Shown here one piece after another: positions 27,667 through 36,830 of a stretch of DNA of 43,363 nt. The notes beneath the pieces are model-generated. The model had not been told where the DNA came from. It searched no databases and saw only the letters and a list, made by a program, of their open reading frames with translations. The number at the start of each line of letters is the position of its first letter. Within the stretch, counting starts at the first letter, position 1. The DNA is from Bryobacterales bacterium (lineage in GTDB: Bacteria > Acidobacteriota > Terriglobia > Bryobacterales > UBA6623): contig JAPOOG010000131.1 of assembly GCA_026713545.1 (NCBI GenBank), positions 1-43,363 on the forward strand, given 5' to 3'. The translations under genes were made by a program, and so were the position numbers.

Positions 27667-28223
27667 TGAGGGGACATTGGCGTCGAATCGTCGGACGGAG
27701 CCGTCTCGTGCTTGTCCAGGCCCGCGGTGTTCTGTTTCTGCTCCGGGAACGTCCTGCGATAGACAGCAACCCCTCGCTGCCAAACTTGATCCAATCCGAC
27801 CGAGGCCGATCGCATCCGGGCGACGGGTGCCGCATCTTGCCAACGATCAAGAGTTTGCTGTCCGGACCACGTCAGAATTGAAAACGACACAATTGCCAGC
27901 GCCACGCTCATGGCGAAACGCGGCTCGAACAACGGTTGCAGAAACGGGCGCACCCAACTCCTCGATCCAACACCTGCCGTCACCAAGCCACCGGCTGGTG
28001 GCTCCGCGTGCACCGTCGAATCCAGGATGTTGGCTACCAGGCCTTCAGGAAGCTCCACTGTCGGTGCTTGGCTCAAGAACCCCAATGCTAGGTCCATGTC
28101 TTCCCTCAGGGCGGCGCAATGTGGGCAATCGGCGAAGTGATCCTCGACCCGCCGCTGCTCAGCGACGCTCAGTGCACCATCAACATAGTCACCCAGCAGG
28201 ACTTCGACTCGACGGCAGTTCAC
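27663..28223 (-). CDS. Anti-sigma factor with ZAS zinc motif
   Basis: 186 residues. Cys3 is followed by the motif His29-x3-Cys33-x2-Cys36 in DHFADCPHC, the zinc-binding anti-sigma (zf-HC2) domain. One membrane segment (FAMSVALAIVSFSILTW) and a C-terminal extracytoplasmic region follow. It should bind and hold back the sigma factor encoded upstream. GTG at 28223 overlaps the sigma TGA (GTGA), and its own stop overlaps the B-box start. Regulation is probably by membrane-dependent release or proteolysis, which is inference. Confidence 0.9.
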   Translation of the reverse strand: MNCRRVEVLLGDYVDGALSVAEQRRVEDHFADCPHCAALREDMDLALGFLSQAPTVELPEGLVANILDSTVHAEPPAGGLVTAGVGSRSWVRPFLQPLFEPRFAMSVALAIVSFSILTWSGQQTLDRWQDAAPVARMRSASVGLDQVWQRGVAVYRRTFPEQKQNTAGLDKHETAPSDDSTPMSPQ

Positions 28224-28894
28224 GGCCGCACCCCCATGAGCCGAAGGTGTTTCGCCAAGGCACGGCGTCCGCGGTTGATTCGCGATTTCACGGTTCCCTG
28301 AGGGATGTCCAGCACGCCTGCAATCTCCTGATATTCCATCTCTTGCAGGTCGCGCAAGATCACGGCCTCCCGCAACTCCGGCGACATGCGGTCAAGCGCC
28401 GTGCGCAGTTTCTCTGAGGCCTCGCGCCGGACTAGCGTGTGGTCTGCACGCCCTCCGACCTCTGAAGTTTCCTCGACACCGGAAATTTGATCCTCAAGCG
28501 GCTCCAGCACCTTGTCTTTGCGGGATCTGCGGTAATGATCAATCAGCAGGTTGCGCGTCAATCGCAGCAACCAGGTCCGAAATGCCGCAGCCTCGGGCTG
28601 GTAGCTGCCCAGCCCGCGATAAACCCGCAAGAAGACTTCCTGAGTCAAGTCCCGCGCATCCTCCGAGTGCCCGGTGAATCGATAGCAGGTGGCATACACG
28701 ACACGGGTATGAACCCGGACCAGGGCTTCCCAAGCGCTGCCGTCCCCATGCAGGCACCTCCGGACGAGGATCGCATCCCGCTCAGCAGCTTCTCTAGCGA
28801 TCTGCTCACTGTAGCCACCCTCCTGTCGCAACCCCATCCAAGGGGTTGACCACGGGTGGATAGCTACTTCAGATGCCATATCGGATCGTTGCAC
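28220..28894 (-). CDS. ECF-family RNA polymerase sigma factor
   Basis: 224 residues. Region 2 includes DLTQEVFLRVYRGLGSY and FRTWLLRLTRNLLIDHYRR. Region 4 has LRTALDRMSPELREAVILRD, then EYQEIAGVLDIPQGTVKSRI, the -35-binding helix-turn-helix. There is no region 1 or 3, as expected for ECF. The GTG at 28894 is supported by AGGGGA just upstream; an ATG at 28879 is the alternative. It is the first gene of the sigma, anti-sigma, B-box operon. Confidence 0.92.
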   Translation of the reverse strand: MQRSDMASEVAIHPWSTPWMGLRQEGGYSEQIAREAAERDAILVRRCLHGDGSAWEALVRVHTRVVYATCYRFTGHSEDARDLTQEVFLRVYRGLGSYQPEAAAFRTWLLRLTRNLLIDHYRRSRKDKVLEPLEDQISGVEETSEVGGRADHTLVRREASEKLRTALDRMSPELREAVILRDLQEMEYQEIAGVLDIPQGTVKSRINRGRRALAKHLRLMGVRP

Positions 28895-29104
28895 CGTCCC
28901 CTATTCAGAGTAAACGACGACTGAACCCAAAAGTTCATTGTTTTTTGCGACTGCCTCGAATGTCTGCCCCACATCAATGGCCCATCACGATCCTCAACCC
29001 ATTGCAACTCGATAAAGCGAATTCCGCAGCCCATTGGACTGCCGCGGAAGACAAGAGCCGTTTAGAATAGAGGCGTGGTTTCGTTGAGCGCAGGCCCATC
29101 ACGG

Positions 29105-31627
29105 ATGCATCACATCGCGCTTCTCTCAATGTGGTGCGCCTTGTCCATGGGCTTTTCACAAGCGCAAATAAATCCTGAATCGGTCCGCTTCTTTGAGGAG
29201 AAAGTCCGCCCTCTGCTGACGGAGAAGTGTCTCACCTGCCACAACGAACAAGCCAAGATGAGCGGGCTTTCTCTGGAGTCGCGTGAGAGCGCCATGCTAG
29301 GAGGCAGCCGGGGCTCCGCAGTGATCCCCGGGCAACCAGAGGAGAGTCTCCTCGTCCAGGCCATTAACCGGGTGGGTGTCCTGAAAATGCCACCCACTGG
29401 ACCTCTCGAAAGTCATGAAGTCAGTGTCTTGAAGTCATGGGTCCGAGCGGGAGCCCCATGGGGCATTGCCGCTGGCAAGAATGTCAAGCGTGCCGGACCG
29501 TCACATTGGTCTTTCCAGCCTGTGAGCAGACTAGATCCTCCTGCGGTGGAAGATCATCATTGGATACGGAATCCGATCGACCGGTTTGTGCTCGCTCGCT
29601 TGGAAGCCAACCAGATCCGCCCCTCACCGCAAGCCTCGCGGCGAACTCTCATCCGACGAGTCAGCCTCGATCTCATCGGCCTGCCACCGATTCCTGAAGA
29701 GATCGCCGCGTTCCTCGCAGACAAGGCTCCGGGCGCTTACGAGCGCCTCGTGGACCGCCTTCTTGATTCCCCCCATTACGGCGAGCGCTGGGGGCGTCAT
29801 TGGCTCGATATTGCCCGTTACTCCGACTCGAACGGCTACTCGATCGACGGCAACCGCTCGATTTGGCGATACCGTGACTGGGTCATCAACGCACTCAACG
29901 ACAATATGCCGTTCGACCGTTTTGTCATCGAGCAGCTTGCCGGCGACTTGCTACCGAATCCAACTACAGACCAGCTCATCGCGACCGGCTTCCACCGCAA
30001 CACGATGATCAACGAGGAGGGCGGTATCGATTTTGAACAGTACCGCGTCGAGGCAGTCGTCGATCGCGTCAGCACAACCGGGGCGGCTTTCTTGGGACTG
30101 ACCATCGGCTGTGCCCGCTGCCACGACCACAAGTTCGACCCGATCTCGCAGAAAGATTTTTATCAACTCTACGCTTTCTTCAACAGCATCGACGAGCTGA
30201 GCGGTGAACTGTCAGTCAAAGAGGGCAACAAACGCACGATGGGCCCGATTCTCGAGTTTGGCGAACCGGCGGACTTTGCGGGACGGGAAGCAGTGCGGCA
30301 TCAGATCTCGGTCCTGCAGGATGAACTCGAAAACTACGAGACCGAAGTGAAGAAGAAACTCTCCGAATGGGAACGAAAGCTGTCCGAGAAGGAGCGCGCG
30401 GAATTTGAGCCCCACATCCAAGAAATTCTTGCAACCCTGCCCGCACAGCGGATATCACATCAGAAGAGTGTGCTCGAGCGCTTTTTCGTCTCGCAGGACC
30501 CGGCTTGGCAGGCCCGCCAAGAGGGTCTCCGGGCACTGCGGTCCGCCGAACCGAAACTCAAGTCCACACTCATCATGCGTGAGCTGGCGCAACCACGCCA
30601 AGCCTTCATCCATGTGGCAGGTGATTTTACACAGCGCGGCGAAACGATTGATCCCGCCACTCCCGCCGTTTTGCCGTCGCTTCCCGAGACTGCGAAGCCG
30701 AATCGTCTTGATCTGGCTCGTTGGCTGATGTCACCTGAGAACCCGCTTACGTCGCGGGTGACGGTGAATCGAACGTGGCAGCGGTATTTCGGTCTCGGAC
30801 TCGTCGAAACAGAGAACGACTTCGGCTCCCAAGGCACTCTGCCAAGCCACCCGCAATTGCTGGACTGGCTGGCTTCCGAGCTTATCCACCGGGATTGGGA
30901 CCTCAAGCAGATGCACCGGTTGATCGTCACCTCGGCTACCTACCGACAGTCGTCGGCCGCGCGGCCGGAGCTCTCTGAAATTGATCCTGACAATCGGCTC
31001 CTCGCCCGGCAGAACCGGCTGCGTTTGGAAGCGGAGTTGATCCGGGATTCCGCATTGACTGCATCCGGCCTCCTGACGTCCGAGATCGGGGGCGCCAGTG
31101 TCTTTCCGCCTCAGCCGGAAGGTTTTGGGAAGTTTACTCAGGTCAATCGGGAGTGGAAGACCGCCGAGGGGCCCGACCGCTATCGCCGTGGTATGTACAC
31201 TTTCTTCCGGCGTTCCGCTGCTTATCCGGGCCTCGCCATGTTCGACGCTCCCAACGCACAGGCGACCAATACAAGACGCAACCGCTCGAACACGCCCCTG
31301 CAGGCGTTGACCTTGCTTAACGATCAGACACAGACCGAGTTCTCCCAGGCCCTTGCGAAAGCAATCCTGGATCAGGGGGGCGTAACGCGTTCCGACCGCA
31401 TCCGTTACGTTTTTGAACGCTGTTTGACCCGCCTGCCGGAGCCACGAGAGGAGGATCGTTTGCGATCGTTCCTGGCCCGAATGGTCGATGACTTTCGCAC
31501 TCACCCCGAAGCGATCCAAGACGTAATCGGCGAAGACCCGGATGGCGGTGACAAGCCTCTCTTGGCGGCGTGGACGGCCGCCTCCCGCGTATTGCTGAAC
31601 CTCGACGAATTCGTAACGAGACAATGA
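29105..31627 (+). CDS. PSCyt/DUF1549/DUF1553 (PSD1) cytochrome-like protein
   Basis: About 840 residues. The signal peptide (HHIALLSMWCALSMGFSQAQ) places it outside the cytoplasm. A cytochrome c-like domain has CLTCH (Cys42, Cys45, His46). DUF1549 holds NPIDRFVLARLEANQI, RRVSLDLIGLPP, and HWLDIARYSDSNGY, with a second CARCH at 336-340. DUF1553 is at the C-terminus (LTSRVTVNRTWQRYFGLGLV, NTPLQALTLLND). Such proteins come in pairs with DUF1501 and are proposed to act in extracytoplasmic degradation of complex carbohydrates. The function is not established. Its stop is inside the downstream start, so translation is coupled. Confidence 0.9.
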   Translation: MHHIALLSMWCALSMGFSQAQINPESVRFFEEKVRPLLTEKCLTCHNEQAKMSGLSLESRESAMLGGSRGSAVIPGQPEESLLVQAINRVGVLKMPPTGPLESHEVSVLKSWVRAGAPWGIAAGKNVKRAGPSHWSFQPVSRLDPPAVEDHHWIRNPIDRFVLARLEANQIRPSPQASRRTLIRRVSLDLIGLPPIPEEIAAFLADKAPGAYERLVDRLLDSPHYGERWGRHWLDIARYSDSNGYSIDGNRSIWRYRDWVINALNDNMPFDRFVIEQLAGDLLPNPTTDQLIATGFHRNTMINEEGGIDFEQYRVEAVVDRVSTTGAAFLGLTIGCARCHDHKFDPISQKDFYQLYAFFNSIDELSGELSVKEGNKRTMGPILEFGEPADFAGREAVRHQISVLQDELENYETEVKKKLSEWERKLSEKERAEFEPHIQEILATLPAQRISHQKSVLERFFVSQDPAWQARQEGLRALRSAEPKLKSTLIMRELAQPRQAFIHVAGDFTQRGETIDPATPAVLPSLPETAKPNRLDLARWLMSPENPLTSRVTVNRTWQRYFGLGLVETENDFGSQGTLPSHPQLLDWLASELIHRDWDLKQMHRLIVTSATYRQSSAARPELSEIDPDNRLLARQNRLRLEAELIRDSALTASGLLTSEIGGASVFPPQPEGFGKFTQVNREWKTAEGPDRYRRGMYTFFRRSAAYPGLAMFDAPNAQATNTRRNRSNTPLQALTLLNDQTQTEFSQALAKAILDQGGVTRSDRIRYVFERCLTRLPEPREEDRLRSFLARMVDDFRTHPEAIQDVIGEDPDGGDKPLLAAWTAASRVLLNLDEFVTRQ

Positions 31628-33078
31628 TGCCACCCGACGATCCCATCTACTCAGCCCTCCGGCGCAGGACCCGGCGACACTTCTTCGAGCAATGCGGCAT
31701 CGGTCTCGGCAAGACGGCGTTGACCTCTCTCATCGTCGGCGATTCACTGTTCGGTTCGCCTGCGAATGGACCTCTTCTCAAAAAACGCCACTTCCCTGCA
31801 AAGGCGAAGAATGTCATCTACCTTTTCATGGCTGGCGCTCCCAGCCAATTTGAGCTGTGGGAGCACAAGTCCGACTTGCAGAAGTTGAACGGGCAGCCTA
31901 TTCCCAAGTCGCTGATGGAAGGCAAACGCTTCGCCTTCATGGAAAGTTTTACGAAGGAACCACCGAAGCTGCTCGGAACGAAGCGGAAGTTCAAACGCTA
32001 CGGCCAGTCGGGAAAGCTGGTGTCTGAGTGCTTCCCGCACACGGCGCAGGTTGTCGACGATCTCGCGTTTGTCCGATCCATCCACACCGAGAACTTCAAC
32101 CACGCTCCCGCCAAGATCATGATGAATACTGGTACGCCGATCTTCGGGCGGCCGAGCATGGGATCCTGGGTCAGCTATGGCATCGGCAGCGAGTCGAAGG
32201 AGCTTCCTGGATTCGTAGTGTTGCAGTCCGGCCCACGGGGACCTCGCGGAGGCGCACTCAATTGGGCAAGTGGATTTCTGCCGACGGCGCATCAGGGCGT
32301 TCCATTCCTGAGCGGCGGCGATCCGATTCTCAACATGTCAAACCCGCCGGGCTTCGACGTCGTCCGTCAAGAGACGACGATCGACGCGATTCTCGACCTC
32401 AATGGCATGCAGCTTGAGCGCGTGGGCGACCCGGAAATATCGACCAGGATTGCCGCCTATGAGATGGCGCACCGCATGCAGACCAGCGGCCCGGAATTGA
32501 TCGACTTTTCCACCGAGTCCAAGGCAACACTCGCGATGTACGGCGCTGAACCGGGTGCCAAGTCGTTTGCGAACAACTGTATCTTGGCACGGCGCTTGGT
32601 GGAGCGGAGTGTTCGCTTTGTCCAGCTCTATCACTCAAGCTGGGACCACCACGGTGGCCGCACCGAGAACCTCGAAAACAGCCTGGACGAAGTCTGTCTG
32701 GACGTCGACCAGGCTATAGCGGCGCTCATACGCGACCTCAAGATGCGCGGCCTTCTGGAAGAAACGCTTGTCGTTTGGGGCGGCGAATTCGGCCGAACTC
32801 CGATGGGCGAAGAGCGCGAAACAATCGGCCGCAATCACCACATTGACGCCTTTACCATGTGGTTCGCTGGCGGAGGTATCAAACCCGGTCAGACAATCGG
32901 CGAAACCGACGAGATCGGCTTTTCCGCGGTCAAGGACCCGGTTCACGTCCACGACATCCAGGCCACAATCCTTCATCTGCTCGGAATCGACCACACCAAG
33001 CTGACCTTCAAGTTCCGTGGGCGCGATTTCAGACTGACGGACGTAGGAGGTCATGTCATCACCAAGATACTGGCTTAG
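31624..33078 (+). CDS. DUF1501 (sulfatase-like fold) protein with a Tat-like leader
   Basis: About 484 residues. The start ATGATG overlaps the previous stop. A leader with RRRTRRHFFEQCGIGLGKTAL resembles a Tat signal. The core has VIYLFMAGAPSQFELWEHK, AFVRSIHTENFNHAPAKIMMNTG, WDHHGGRTENLE, VVWGGEFGRTPMGE and GRDFRLTDVGGHV, all typical of DUF1501, whose fold resembles alkaline phosphatase/sulfatase. It probably works with its DUF1549/1553 partner in the periplasm or at the outer membrane. Catalytic activity is unproven. Confidence 0.9.
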   Translation: MMPPDDPIYSALRRRTRRHFFEQCGIGLGKTALTSLIVGDSLFGSPANGPLLKKRHFPAKAKNVIYLFMAGAPSQFELWEHKSDLQKLNGQPIPKSLMEGKRFAFMESFTKEPPKLLGTKRKFKRYGQSGKLVSECFPHTAQVVDDLAFVRSIHTENFNHAPAKIMMNTGTPIFGRPSMGSWVSYGIGSESKELPGFVVLQSGPRGPRGGALNWASGFLPTAHQGVPFLSGGDPILNMSNPPGFDVVRQETTIDAILDLNGMQLERVGDPEISTRIAAYEMAHRMQTSGPELIDFSTESKATLAMYGAEPGAKSFANNCILARRLVERSVRFVQLYHSSWDHHGGRTENLENSLDEVCLDVDQAIAALIRDLKMRGLLEETLVVWGGEFGRTPMGEERETIGRNHHIDAFTMWFAGGGIKPGQTIGETDEIGFSAVKDPVHVHDIQATILHLLGIDHTKLTFKFRGRDFRLTDVGGHVITKILA

Positions 33079-33101
33079 TGTTGATCAGTGCGTTGCAATA
33101 A

Positions 33102-33114
33102 GGCACGCCGTGCC
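33102..33114. repeat. Palindrome GGCACGCCGTGCC
   Basis: Two 6-base arms around one central base, 23 bases after the DUF1501 stop and 112 bases before nrdR. No T-run follows. It may be a weak terminator element or an operator for nrdR, or chance. Confidence 0.3.
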
Positions 33115-33225
33115 CGGTCGCTGCTCGGCCTCATGACGGGTGCCTGAGTGAACGAAGGTGTATTCGGCAGGCGCCGTCAAGTCGGCAGAATCTAGTGCGA
33201 TAGGATCAAAGATCTCCTCTCAAGT

Positions 33226-33690
33226 ATGCGCTGTCCCTTCTGTGAACAAACGTCCGATAAGGTCGTCGACTCCCGTGAAAGCAAGGAAGGCGATGTCATC
33301 CGCCGGCGTCGCGAGTGTCTGCATTGCTTTCGGCGGTTTACTACCTACGAGCGCATCGACGAGGTCCCCTACATGGTGGTCAAGAAAGACGGCCGCCGCG
33401 AAAAGTTCGACCGCCAGAAGGTCCTCAACGGACTCTTGCGCGCTTGCGAGAAACGTCCCGTCAGCATGAGCAATCTGGAAGAGCTGGTCAACGAGGCGGA
33501 ATCGATGGTCGTCGAGGCGCCAGAGCGTGAGTGCGCCACCGTGGCCATCGGGGAATGCCTGATGCAACGTTTGCGCACAATCGACCAAGTTGCCTATGTC
33601 CGCTTCGCATCCGTGTACCGCGACTTTCAAGACGAAGAAGAGTTCCTCAAAGAGGTCACCGCCCTGATCAAGCAGAAAAAATTGAATTGA
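33226..33690 (+). CDS. nrdR: Transcriptional repressor NrdR
   Basis: 154 residues, the usual length. The zinc ribbon ligands are Cys3, Cys6, Cys31 and Cys34 (MRCPFC ... RECLHC). The ATP-cone follows with [20 protein letters not shown], and the tail has [13 protein letters not shown]. NrdR senses dATP/ATP and represses ribonucleotide reductase genes. No nrd gene or matching NrdR box was seen in this window. Confidence 0.96.
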   Translation: MRCPFCEQTSDKVVDSRESKEGDVIRRRRECLHCFRRFTTYERIDEVPYMVVKKDGRREKFDRQKVLNGLLRACEKRPVSMSNLEELVNEAESMVVEAPERECATVAIGECLMQRLRTIDQVAYVRFASVYRDFQDEEEFLKEVTALIKQKKLN

Positions 33691-34011
33691 AAGCACTTAT
33701 GCTTCAGTTGGCCGTCAGAGCCGCACATCGCAGATTTCCTATTGCAAATAAGACGTCTTTCACAGATACTGTTCTTGAAAGGCCGCAGACCCGCTGGATC
33801 TACGGAGCTAGTTCTCGCCTTCCCCACCACATGTTCGACCCGGCCCTTTCAGCCGTTTTGCTCTGCTTGGCATCCCGTTGCCAAGTTGGGTGGGATCGAG
33901 GCTCCTGCTCGTGACAGTGAAGACAGCCTTTGGGGTCTGGACGCGCTTATTCGGCCTTTGGTGGAGCATGACCTCGTCTCAGCGCAGGAAAGTCTTTCCT
34001 GACAAGTCGAT
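33691..34011. other. Intergenic region upstream of rpoD
   Basis: 321 bases between nrdR and rpoD. No coding frame is supported. It must hold the rpoD promoter, but I cannot name -35/-10 hexamers with confidence. The right end contains the palindrome listed at 33985-34001. Confidence 0.4.
33985..34001. promoter_or_regulatory. Perfect palindrome just before rpoD
   Basis: CAGGAAAGTCTTTCCTG has two 8-base arms around one base, ending 10 bases before the ATG at 34012. In RNA it would fold as a 7-base stem with a 3-base loop and would hide an AGGAAAG segment. It could be an operator or an mRNA hairpin that tunes rpoD translation. This is inference from symmetry only. Confidence 0.4.
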
Positions 34012-35577
34012 ATGAGATCCGAGGATTCGACCGTGGATCAGTTCGAGGAACAACAGCTCATTCCCGAGTCCCGCGAGAGACTCAAGGTCGCGGTCGAAGA
34101 CAACGGCGACTTCATTGACGGCCAGGGGCGAAACCTGAATGCCGGTGGCCTGGAACCAGCCACGGAAGAAGCCCTATACACCGACGATCCGGTTAGAGTT
34201 TATCTGCGGGAGATGGGTTCCGTTCCCTTACTGACCCGACAGGGCGAAGTGGACTTGGCACGCCGTATGGAGCGCGGAAAGTCGCAGATGTTTCGAGCCA
34301 TTTCACGCTCTCCACTCGTGCTGGCCGAGATTATGGCCCTTTACGATCGGATCAAGCGTGGCGACACCGATCTGGAAGCTGTCGTCGTTATTCCACGTAC
34401 TGACGAAACAGAAGACGAGCGTGCAGAGAAGCGCGCCGAAGCCAAGCGGAAGTTCACCCGCGTGATGAGGGCTTACAGGCGGGTCGAGACAATTGACCAA
34501 AAGATCCAGCGAACTCCAAAGCGAAACCTCCATGTCGTTCGACAACTCCAGTGGAAACGCAAGAGACTCCTGGTTAAGCTCTCGAGGACGATACAGCAAG
34601 TGCCCTTCTCGCAGGCTTACTGGGACAAGTTCAGCGACGAGTTGGAGAAAGCCCAATCGAATCTCGCTCCGCTCTATTCCGAACTGGATCGGCTCAAGAC
34701 CAAGTCAGCGAGGAAAACCAGCTCCATTGCGGCGGCCCAACGGGAAATCCGACGTGAGATCCGCAAGGCCGAGGCGGCCTACAGGTTGACGCTCAAAGAG
34801 GTCCGGCACACGACGCGCCGCATCTACAACGGCTTCTGCGAGTCGGAGAGGGCCAAGAAAGAGCTCGTGGAAGCGAACCTCCGCTTGGTCGTGTCCGTAG
34901 CGAAGAAGTACGTCAACCGCGGACTCCACCTGCTCGACTTGATTCAGGAAGGCAATCTCGGGCTGATGCGGGCTGCCGAGAAGTTTGAATACCGCCGCGG
35001 CTACAAGTTCTCCACCTACGCCACTTGGTGGATTCGCCAAGCCATTACCAGAGCCATCGCCGATCAATCGCGTACGATCCGCATTCCCGTTCACATGAAC
35101 GAGAGCATGAACAAGTTTCTGCGAGCCTCACGCGAGTTGGAGAAGGAACTCGGTCGCATGCCCACCAACGACGAAATCGGTGGCAGCATGGAAATTTCGG
35201 CGGAGAAAGTCCAGAAGCTCAAGACGATTTCACGAGACCCGGTTTCGCTGGAGACTCCTGTCGGACGAGACGGTGAATCCGCACTCGGTGACCTGCTGGA
35301 AGACCGCTGGGTCGATTCCCCCGTAGAGACTGTCATCGAATCAAATGTCCAGGGCCAGACGGCCGACGTGCTCAAGACCCTTTCTCCCAAAGAAGAAAAG
35401 GTGATCCGCATGCGATTTGGCATCGGATGCGATCGTGAACACACCCTGGAAGAGATCGGTCAGGAGTTTGCCGTCACCCGGGAACGCATCCGGCAAATCG
35501 AAGCCAAGGCGCTCCGTGCTCTGAGGGACAAGGACCGAGCCCGCCGGTTGCGCGCCCTGATGGCCGCCAAGCGCTAG
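34012..35577 (+). CDS. rpoD: Primary RNA polymerase sigma factor (RpoD/SigA)
   Basis: 521 residues. Region 1.2 is [31 protein letters not shown], a charged, coiled non-conserved region follows, then region 2 ([63 protein letters not shown], the -10-binding helices, residues about 285-350), region 3 and region 4 ([15 protein letters not shown] recognition helix). The short N-terminus has little room for region 1.1. The ATG at 34012 has no good ribosome-binding site; an in-frame GTG at 34033 has GAGGA 7 bases upstream and may be the true start. Immediately behind it lies a partial tandem copy of its 3' end. Confidence 0.95.
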   Translation: MRSEDSTVDQFEEQQLIPESRERLKVAVEDNGDFIDGQGRNLNAGGLEPATEEALYTDDPVRVYLREMGSVPLLTRQGEVDLARRMERGKSQMFRAISRSPLVLAEIMALYDRIKRGDTDLEAVVVIPRTDETEDERAEKRAEAKRKFTRVMRAYRRVETIDQKIQRTPKRNLHVVRQLQWKRKRLLVKLSRTIQQVPFSQAYWDKFSDELEKAQSNLAPLYSELDRLKTKSARKTSSIAAAQREIRREIRKAEAAYRLTLKEVRHTTRRIYNGFCESERAKKELVEANLRLVVSVAKKYVNRGLHLLDLIQEGNLGLMRAAEKFEYRRGYKFSTYATWWIRQAITRAIADQSRTIRIPVHMNESMNKFLRASRELEKELGRMPTNDEIGGSMEISAEKVQKLKTISRDPVSLETPVGRDGESALGDLLEDRWVDSPVETVIESNVQGQTADVLKTLSPKEEKVIRMRFGIGCDREHTLEEIGQEFAVTRERIRQIEAKALRALRDKDRARRLRALMAAKR

Positions 35578-35925
35578 TCATGTTGTCACCACGTCGGGGA
35601 GAACGAGGCCTGCTTGCCGCAGTCTTCGGTGAGCGCGCCGACACTGTCATCGAATCGAATGCCCAGGACGAGATCGCCTATGTGCTCAGCACCCTTTCTC
35701 CCAAGGAAGAAAAGGTGATGCGCATGCGATTTGGCATCGGATGCGATCGCGGGCACACCCTGGCAGAGATCGGTCAGGAGTTTGCCCTCACCCGAGAACG
35801 CATCCGGCAAATCGAAGCCAAGGCTCTCCGTGCCCTGAGAGCCCCGGATCGCGCCCGCCGGTTGCGCGCCCTGATGGCCGCCAAGCACTAGTCACGTTGT
35901 CACCACGCCGCGGAGCACAAGGCAG
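35326..35925 (+). repeat. Tandem duplication of the rpoD 3' end (period 314 bases)
   Basis: The segment beginning near 35326 in rpoD recurs 314 bases downstream, beginning near 35640. Anchor pairs are TGTCATCGAA at 35331 and 35645, and the two TAG stops at 35575 and 35889. Similarity continues past the stop into CTAGTCA[T/C]GTTGTCACCACG and fades near 35925. There is no gap in the aligned part. Because 314 is not a multiple of three, the second copy lies in a different frame and has its own start rather than extending RpoD. Confidence 0.85.
35580..35891 (+). CDS. Free-standing sigma-70 region 4 protein (partial rpoD copy)
   Basis: 103 residues, starting at ATG two bases after the rpoD stop. 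The first 22 or so residues come from former 3' flank. The remaining ~82 align with the RpoD C-terminus without gaps, and by hand count 69 of 82 are identical. The -35 recognition helix [16 protein letters not shown] is unchanged, while 13 substitutions, including D-to-Y, K-to-S and DK-to-AP, cluster before and after it. An open frame kept despite this divergence suggests selection, but it could be a young pseudogene. It has no region 2, so it could not direct core polymerase to a -10 alone; it might compete for the -35 element or the beta flap. Confidence 0.6.
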   Translation: MLSPRRGERGLLAAVFGERADTVIESNAQDEIAYVLSTLSPKEEKVMRMRFGIGCDRGHTLAEIGQEFALTRERIRQIEAKALRALRAPDRARRLRALMAAKH

Positions 35926-36003
35926 CCGTCAGGTCGAATCGCGAGTCGCTTGGTGGGCATTTGAACACTGAGTTCGCCATCGCTTCCTCGGAGCCGGTCT
36001 CTC

Positions 36004-36747
36004 TTGTTGCCTCCCCTTTCGGTTGTCATTCCCGCCTACAACGAACAGCAGCGCCTACCTGCCTCCTTACGGAAGGTGGCTGGTTTTCTTGGTGCGCACG
36101 TCGACGGTCCCTGCGAGATCCTGGTTGTGAACGACGGTTCGACCGACGGAACTTTCGAGGCCGCCCGAGAGGCCGGAGCCGGCATCGAGAACGACCAACT
36201 GCAAGTGACCGTGCTTGACAACGGCGCCAATCGCGGTAAGGGCTACTCGGTTCGGCACGGCGTCTCCGAGAGCTGCCATGGATGGGTGCTGGTTACCGAC
36301 GCCGACCTGTCCGCTCCAATCGACGAGTGCCTGAAGCTTTTCACAGCCGTAGAAGAACATGGTTGTGACATTGCGATCGGCTCAAGGGCCGTCGACCGCT
36401 CGCTCATCGTTGTCCGCCAGTCCCTGTTCCGTGAAACGATGGGCCGCGTCTTCAACTTCGCCGCACGCCTCGGAGCCGGGCTCGCCTTCAAGGACACTCA
36501 GTGCGGCTTCAAGCTCTTTTCCGGCAAGTCCGCGCAGGATATCTTTTCCCGGCAGCTTCTGGAAGGTTTCGGCTTCGACGTGGAAGTGCTCTATCTAGCG
36601 AAAAAACTCCGCTACCGTGCAGTCGAGGTACCTGTTCGCTGGGACGATTGTCAAGGAACCAAGGTCAATCTATTTTCCGGCGCCGACGCTTTCGCGGATA
36701 TCCTCCGAGTCCGCAAGAACGACTGGTCTGGTAAGTATCGAAAATAG
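36004..36747 (+). CDS. Family 2 glycosyltransferase (dolichyl-phosphate glucosyltransferase-like)
   Basis: 247 residues. It opens PLSVVIPAYNEQQRLPASLRK, then EILVVNDGSTDGTFEAA, NRGKGYSVRHGV, and the DxD-bearing VTDADLSAPIDE. TQCGFKLFSGKSAQDIF and FDVEVLYLAKKLRYRAVEVPVRW are typical of ALG5/DPG-synthase-like GT2 proteins. It should transfer a hexose from a nucleotide sugar to a polyprenyl phosphate. The start TTG at 36004 follows GGAG at a spacing of about 10 bases. Confidence 0.9.
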   Translation: MLPPLSVVIPAYNEQQRLPASLRKVAGFLGAHVDGPCEILVVNDGSTDGTFEAAREAGAGIENDQLQVTVLDNGANRGKGYSVRHGVSESCHGWVLVTDADLSAPIDECLKLFTAVEEHGCDIAIGSRAVDRSLIVVRQSLFRETMGRVFNFAARLGAGLAFKDTQCGFKLFSGKSAQDIFSRQLLEGFGFDVEVLYLAKKLRYRAVEVPVRWDDCQGTKVNLFSGADAFADILRVRKNDWSGKYRK

Positions 36748-36830
36748 TGATGCCTGTCCACTTGACGCCACGGCCTGAAGTAGACAGGCACCGAAGTTCA
36801 GCAGGGTTTCTGCCTGCTGTTTGAACAGCC

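Noticed and set aside
27587..28417. Plus-strand frame of 276 codons
   Set aside because: It is antisense to the anti-sigma and sigma genes, which have clear family motifs.
33742..34002. Plus-strand frame of 86 codons in the nrdR-rpoD gap
   Set aside because: Poor composition, no ribosome-binding site, and no recognisable motif.
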